Assembly (NCBI GenBank): GCA_900548595.1
Contig: URLB01000030.1
Coordinates: forward strand, 1-17,320
Length of the DNA: 17,320 nucleotides
Origin: an uncultured Eubacteriales bacterium
GTDB lineage: Bacteria; Bacillota; Clostridia; Lachnospirales; Anaerotignaceae
Direction of reading: 5' to 3'
Made by a program: the position numbers and the translations under genes. Shown here one piece after another: positions 14,145-17,320 of the stretch. The notes under the pieces are model-generated. The model was not told where the DNA came from and searched no databases. It saw nothing but the letters and a program-made list of their open reading frames with translations. The stretch's first letter is position 1. Each line of letters begins with the position of its first letter.

Positions 14145-15236
14145 ATGGGGAATTTGAAAAACAATATCGACCACCATATGAAATTAAAAGGAATAAAGAT
14201 GTATAGCCATTTGCTCGTTGATATTGCTCATGAATTAGGAATTAAAGGGCAAGAAGCATATATATTTGCAAAAAGAGAAAAATCCAACTTTTCAAAAATG
14301 TTAAAAGAAGAAAGGCCACTTAAATACGACTTTATTATCCCTTTGGAAAAAATATTCGGTGTTTCATTAGCCAGATTATTAGAGGAAGATGCGTATAAAT
14401 TTCCTGTAGAAAAAGATAATGTGCCGTTCAATAAAGGATTCAGATATTACGCATATTTAGATGATCCCAAATTATATAAAGAAGACTTCGACTTATTGCT
14501 TTCGAAAGATGGGAAGTCCATCCTTACTAAAACCGATGAATTTGAGAAAACATTTCTTGATTATTTGGTGGAATATCACTCGGTAAATGGTGTTAGATAT
14601 CTTCACGACGAATATGGGATAAAATTGAAATGGTATCACAATCAATTTGAATTTACAAAAAACAATAAAGGTATACTGTGGGTTCATTTTGAAAACTGTA
14701 TTGAGTTTGCTCGTCTTGTTGCAAGTTTAAATGATGTGGAACTGTTCAATGATATTTATGATTCCTACAATATGTTTTTTACAAACGGTCATTACGGTCC
14801 AGAGGATTGTATTTTTTGCCAAAGTGAATATTTAGAAATAATGCTGGACAATGATGGCTTGTTCCATTCGATATTTGAAACAAAACCTTATGAGCTTAAG
14901 CTTGGGAGCATTGGTAGAAGAAAGAAACAAGTTGATTCTATTACATATCGTTCTATTAATCCGATAATCAACAACTGCTTAAGATATGCTTTAAAATATT
15001 TGGATAGATATAAGCATAGAGCAATAGATATATTAAGGTTCGGAATTGACCATAATAGAAGAATAGCCAGCAAGATTGTTTTTAACGATTGTTACATTTG
15101 CAATGAACTTGGTGGATTAAAAGATTTTAAAAAAGAAGATTACTATGATATTGTTGTTTTTGCCGATGTAAAAGTAAACGATGAGGAAATAGAATGTTTA
15201 ATTAATCAATTGCCGAAATTCAAAAAATTGTCTTAA
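14145..15236 (+). CDS. Putative helix-turn-helix regulator of unknown function
   Basis: A protein of 363 residues. I do not recognise a named family. Residues about 20-82 look like a Cro/CI (XRE)-type helix-turn-helix: LLVDIAHELGI, then SNFSKMLKEERPLKYD, then IIPLEKIFGVSLARLLEED. The large remainder (residues 95-363) is mixed alpha/beta, rich in Tyr, Phe, Asn and Asp. It has two CxxC pairs, C222/C225 (CIFC) and C316/C319 (CYIC), which could bind zinc. ATG 14145 follows AAGGAG. Codon use is clearly more A+T-rich (AAT, GAT, TTT, TAT, AAA) than in mnmE-rsmG, pointing to transfer. A small acidic-protein gene follows within 25 nt on the same strand. It probably regulates its own promoter. Confidence 0.75.
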   Translation: MGNLKNNIDHHMKLKGIKMYSHLLVDIAHELGIKGQEAYIFAKREKSNFSKMLKEERPLKYDFIIPLEKIFGVSLARLLEEDAYKFPVEKDNVPFNKGFRYYAYLDDPKLYKEDFDLLLSKDGKSILTKTDEFEKTFLDYLVEYHSVNGVRYLHDEYGIKLKWYHNQFEFTKNNKGILWVHFENCIEFARLVASLNDVELFNDIYDSYNMFFTNGHYGPEDCIFCQSEYLEIMLDNDGLFHSIFETKPYELKLGSIGRRKKQVDSITYRSINPIINNCLRYALKYLDRYKHRAIDILRFGIDHNRRIASKIVFNDCYICNELGGLKDFKKEDYYDIVVFADVKVNDEEIECLINQLPKFKKLS

Positions 15237-15261
15237 GATAAGGAGAAAGGAGTTTATATGT

Positions 15262-15435
15262 ATGAGCAGAAATTTTTTTGATTATGATGACGGGGATTTT
15301 GCATATACCATTTCCAATAATATGGCAATTGACTCAGACGGCGATTTGCTAATGCGTATGGGAGACAATATGGCGATGAATATGGTGTCAGGTGATTTGC
15401 ATTTTATTTCAGGTTGGTCTGATGATGATGACTAA
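15262..15435 (+). CDS. Small acidic methionine-rich protein of unknown function
   Basis: A 57-residue protein with 13 Asp, no Glu, only two Arg and no Lys, and 7 Met, so very acidic. An internal repeat of about 16 residues is visible: NNMAIDSDGDLLMR (19-32) and DNMAMNMVSGDLHFI (35-49), both of the form N-M-A-x-[DN]...G-D-L. It ends in GWSDDDD. DSDGD at 24-28 resembles a calcium-loop start, but a full EF-hand is absent. I chose ATG 15262, 9 nt after AAAGGAG. An ATG at 15258 opens only a seven-codon frame. It has no predicted signal or membrane segment. It follows the helix-turn-helix gene by 25 nt and should share its transcript. Similar short Asp-rich proteins probably occur in other Clostridia (from memory, not checked). 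Confidence 0.75.
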   Translation: MSRNFFDYDDGDFAYTISNNMAIDSDGDLLMRMGDNMAMNMVSGDLHFISGWSDDDD

Positions 15436-15549
15436 ATTTGATGGTATCATGGATTATTCCTGCCGACATTGTTTCCTTATTCCACCGTTTATATTGCAGC
15501 AATGAATTTTAAGATAGATGAATACGCGATTTTATTTTTGAACATAAAG

Positions 15550-15593
15550 AAAGACAGCGCAAAAAGCATTTCCGCATTTTACGCTGTCTTTTT
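15550..15593. terminator. Bidirectional hairpin terminator
   Basis: AAAGACAGCG (15550-15559) pairs perfectly with CGCTGTCTTT (15582-15591). The plus strand continues as a run of five T (15589-15593). The minus strand after the stem reads CTTTATGTT, with its T-run in the stem end. It lies between two convergent units, the helix-turn-helix/small-protein pair from the left and the acetyltransferase operon from the right, and can serve both. The rest of 15436-15683 shows no gene I can support. Confidence 0.8.
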
Positions 15594-15683
15594 GCCTTTG
15601 CAACGCACATATAAAGTTGTATTTCAATCTTGTTTTCCATTACTGCCCTATATGGCGTTAGCTTTTTTGCGTCTCCCTGTTTT

Positions 15684-16220
15684 TTATATTTGTTTGGGTA
15701 TTCCCATTCTTTTAAGCTGTTCTTCATCAATTGCGGCTTTGTATACGGCGACATATTCGTCAAATGTAACGGGATTGTCGAATATAAGAAGCTCCATGTC
15801 CGTATCGTATATGTCGGCGTGTATGCCCGATTCTTTCATACCGTTTCTTAAATAAAATGCCTTTCGGCTTACCCTTTGGGCGTTATTTTCCGCATTTTTA
15901 TCGGGCGTTTCTATTTCAAGAAAAATTTTGCTGTCTTTATATCTGTCGGATATAAGTTTCAAAGCCTTTCCGCCTATACCGCCGTTTCGCTTGCTTTCAT
16001 CTACCGCAAAATAGTCTATAAGAACCTTATCTTCATATAAGATAGTTATTACAAGACCGAGAAATTCTCCGTCCTCGTTTTCCAGCGAAAGTATTTCCAT
16101 ACTGCCGTTATCCGCATTTTTTTCCATAAGGTCGAAGGGTTTCCTTTCGCTTTCCGGAAACGCCCTTATATACAGTTCTTTAAGGTTATTCAAATTTGCG
16201 TCCGCTTTTTTCAGTATCAT
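15684..16220 (-). CDS. GNAT family N-acetyltransferase
   Basis: A 178-residue acetyltransferase of the GNAT fold, which moves an acetyl group from acetyl-CoA to an unknown amine. After the helix ELYIRAFPESERKPF (15-29) come strands LGLVITILYEDKVLIDYFAVDE. The acetyl-CoA pyrophosphate loop KRNGGIGGKALKLI is at 77-90 (R78-N-G-G-I-G pattern). The late motif RKAFYLRNGMKESG at 119-132 is typical of the family (FY-x-x-NGF). The C-terminal part (VTFDEYVAVYKAA) is helical. ATG 16218-16220 lies 12 nt after the stop of the hotdog gene, so it is the last gene of a three-gene minus-strand operon. The substrate cannot be read from the sequence. Confidence 0.88.
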   Translation of the reverse strand: MILKKADANLNNLKELYIRAFPESERKPFDLMEKNADNGSMEILSLENEDGEFLGLVITILYEDKVLIDYFAVDESKRNGGIGGKALKLISDRYKDSKIFLEIETPDKNAENNAQRVSRKAFYLRNGMKESGIHADIYDTDMELLIFDNPVTFDEYVAVYKAAIDEEQLKRMGIPKQI

Positions 16221-16232
16221 AGTTTTTACCTT

Positions 16233-16700
16233 TTATAATTCTACCTTTCTGTCCAATATCATAAATGATGTCTGTGATGTGGCGATAAGCTTGTTCTGCG
16301 TTACGTCGAAAACCTCGCCGTTCATATTAACTATCGTTCTTCCGTGGGATACGGCTTTTGCGGTAACGTGGATTATATCGCCCAGCTTTCCCGGTTTTAA
16401 AAACGTCGTATTCAGGCTGATTGTGGAAATGAAGTTTTCGCCTGCGAAATAGTGGCACAAAAAACCGTATGTGTTATCCAGCATTGAAACCATTGCTCCG
16501 CCGAAAAGTATTTTTTCGGGATTTATCATCCAATCCGCCACCTTAAATTCCAGAGTGAGGGAGCTGTCATTGTGGCTGCACGATACGAATTTCGGCGCCA
16601 GTTTCGGCACAAGTCCTTTTTTGCCCTCCGCAAGTATCGTTGACATAAGCTCCTTGTAATAGCTTTCCATTTCAGCCTGTTTTGTCATATTTTCCGTCAA
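16233..16700 (-). CDS. Hotdog-fold (PaaI-like) thioesterase family protein
   Basis: A 155-residue protein of the hotdog fold, probably an acyl-CoA thioesterase. The central helix LFGGAMVSMLDNTYGF (65-80) matches the HGG...D motif of PaaI-like enzymes, with Phe in place of the usual His but the catalytic-type Asp75 kept. The strands ISLNTTFLKPGKLGDIIHV and KAVSHGRTIVNMNGEVFD are typical of the second half. The start is TTG 16698-16700, chosen because TAAGGAG (complement of 16711-16717) is 10 nt before it. The next in-frame ATG (16686-16688) is 22 nt away. That ribosome binding site contains the stop codon of the upstream hydrolase gene, so translation is coupled. Confidence 0.85.
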   Translation of the reverse strand: MTENMTKQAEMESYYKELMSTILAEGKKGLVPKLAPKFVSCSHNDSSLTLEFKVADWMINPEKILFGGAMVSMLDNTYGFLCHYFAGENFISTISLNTTFLKPGKLGDIIHVTAKAVSHGRTIVNMNGEVFDVTQNKLIATSQTSFMILDRKVEL

Positions 16701-16714
16701 TTTTTTATTTCTCC

Positions 16715-17320
16715 TTATTTCAAAAATTCCTTTACGAGCTTATTAAACTCCGTGGGGTTTTCATAATTGGGCATATCCGCCGTATCTTCAAAAAGGGCGT
16801 ATTCTGGTTTACCCGTCATATATTGCAGTTCCTCGAAATTGTCGATTTCCTTTGAATATTCTCCCCATATTATTAGCATTTTCTGTTTAAATTCCTTTAG
16901 AAAAGGCTTTATATCCATATTCATAAAGTTTGTTTTGTATGACGCGAAAACGTATCTGTTTTTACTGCCGCCATAATGTGCGGAGGAGTAGAAGCAGTCT
17001 GTCAGAATTTTTGTTTTTTCGCTGTTGTATATCATATCCAACATTCGTTTTTTAACGGACGAAAAAGAAACCTTCATCAGATAGAGGCTTTCTCCGATTA
17101 TGGGCAGTTCGTAAAGCATACGGATTCGTTTATCTTTTTTTGAGGCGAGTCTGTCGTTTATGCCTTTCGGACATACGAAAACAAGTTTTTTATAATTTGA
17201 CGGATTTTTCATACATGCAGCTGCGGCAAACACAGCTCCTTCGCCTTGGGCAATAACCGCCGCAGGCTTTCCGATAACGTCCGTTACAAAATCGTCTATC
17301 ATAGAAGCGTAGGTGTATGC
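16715..17320 (-). CDS. Alpha/beta-hydrolase-fold protein, N-terminus cut by window edge
   Basis: The open frame reaches the last base (17318-17320) with no start of its own fixed, so at least 202 residues are seen and more lie outside. The opening SMIDDFVTDVIGKPAAVIAQGEGAVFAAAAC holds the helix, the strand and the turn where alpha/beta hydrolases carry the nucleophile elbow (GxSxG). Here it reads AQGEGA, with no serine. Later, KMLIIWGEYSKEI is the strand that normally precedes the acid residue, and the C-terminus MPNYENPTEFNKLVKEFL places an Asn-Tyr near the usual His. The protein is probably not an active serine hydrolase, or it uses another chemistry. An ATG at 17300-17302 is internal to the fold and unlikely to be the start. 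Confidence 0.8.
   Translation of the reverse strand, partial: AYTYASMIDDFVTDVIGKPAAVIAQGEGAVFAAAACMKNPSNYKKLVFVCPKGINDRLASKKDKRIRMLYELPIIGESLYLMKVSFSSVKKRMLDMIYNSEKTKILTDCFYSSAHYGGSKNRYVFASYKTNFMNMDIKPFLKEFKQKMLIIWGEYSKEIDNFEELQYMTGKPEYALFEDTADMPNYENPTEFNKLVKEFLK

Noticed and set aside
15469..15855. Open frames on both strands across 15469-15855
   Set aside because: They cross the bidirectional hairpin terminator or lie antisense to the acetyltransferase, with no family features.
1..17320. CRISPR arrays, tRNA or rRNA genes, insertion sequences, parS sites
   Set aside because: I looked for regular direct repeats, tRNA arms, terminal inverted repeats with a transposase frame, and the parS 16-mer, and saw none.

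Overview
This window is a chromosomal replication-origin neighbourhood of a low-to-mid-GC Firmicute, most likely a member of the Clostridia. The evidence is the order gyrB-recF-yaaA-dnaN-dnaA, an A+T-rich origin, then rpmH-rnpA-yidD-yidC-jag-mnmE-mnmG-rsmG-parB/noc. Strong AGGAGG ribosome binding sites, frequent AGA/AGG and ATA codons and the divergent, replication-co-directional layout fit the same view. The species cannot be named from the sequence.

Left arm (1-5352, all on the minus strand, reading away from the origin): dnaA, dnaN, an S4-domain gene (yaaA/rlbA type), recF, then gyrB, which runs off the left edge. A hairpin terminator follows recF. The gyrB promoter appears to be built into it.

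Origin (5353-5888 upstream of dnaA, and 3745-4023 between dnaA and dnaN): both intergenic regions carry clusters of DnaA boxes, so the origin looks bipartite as in Bacillus subtilis. The dnaA-dnaN side holds a run of five DnaA-trio triplets beside an A+T-rich stretch. The upstream side holds three boxes at exact 12-bp pitch and a long inverted repeat.

Right arm (5889-13529, plus strand): ribosomal protein L34 from a near-consensus promoter, RNase P protein, YidD, the YidC insertase and the Jag/KhpB RNA-binding protein. A strong terminator comes next, then the tRNA-wobble modification pair MnmE/MnmG, the 16S methyltransferase RsmG, and a ParB/Noc family protein with its own promoter. No parA follows.

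Accessory stretch (13530-15600): a small, possibly frameshifted minus-strand gene, then a more A+T-rich two-gene unit. This unit is a 363-residue protein with a probable N-terminal helix-turn-helix and two CxxC pairs, followed by a 57-residue, very acidic, methionine-rich small protein with an internal repeat. A symmetric palindrome lies just upstream of its promoter. I regard this pair as the best candidate in the window for an undescribed system. A bidirectional hairpin terminator separates it from the next block.

Right end (15684-17320, minus strand): a tight operon of an alpha/beta-hydrolase-fold protein lacking the nucleophile serine (cut by the window edge), a hotdog-fold thioesterase-like protein and a GNAT acetyltransferase. 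These look like ordinary metabolic genes of unknown substrate.
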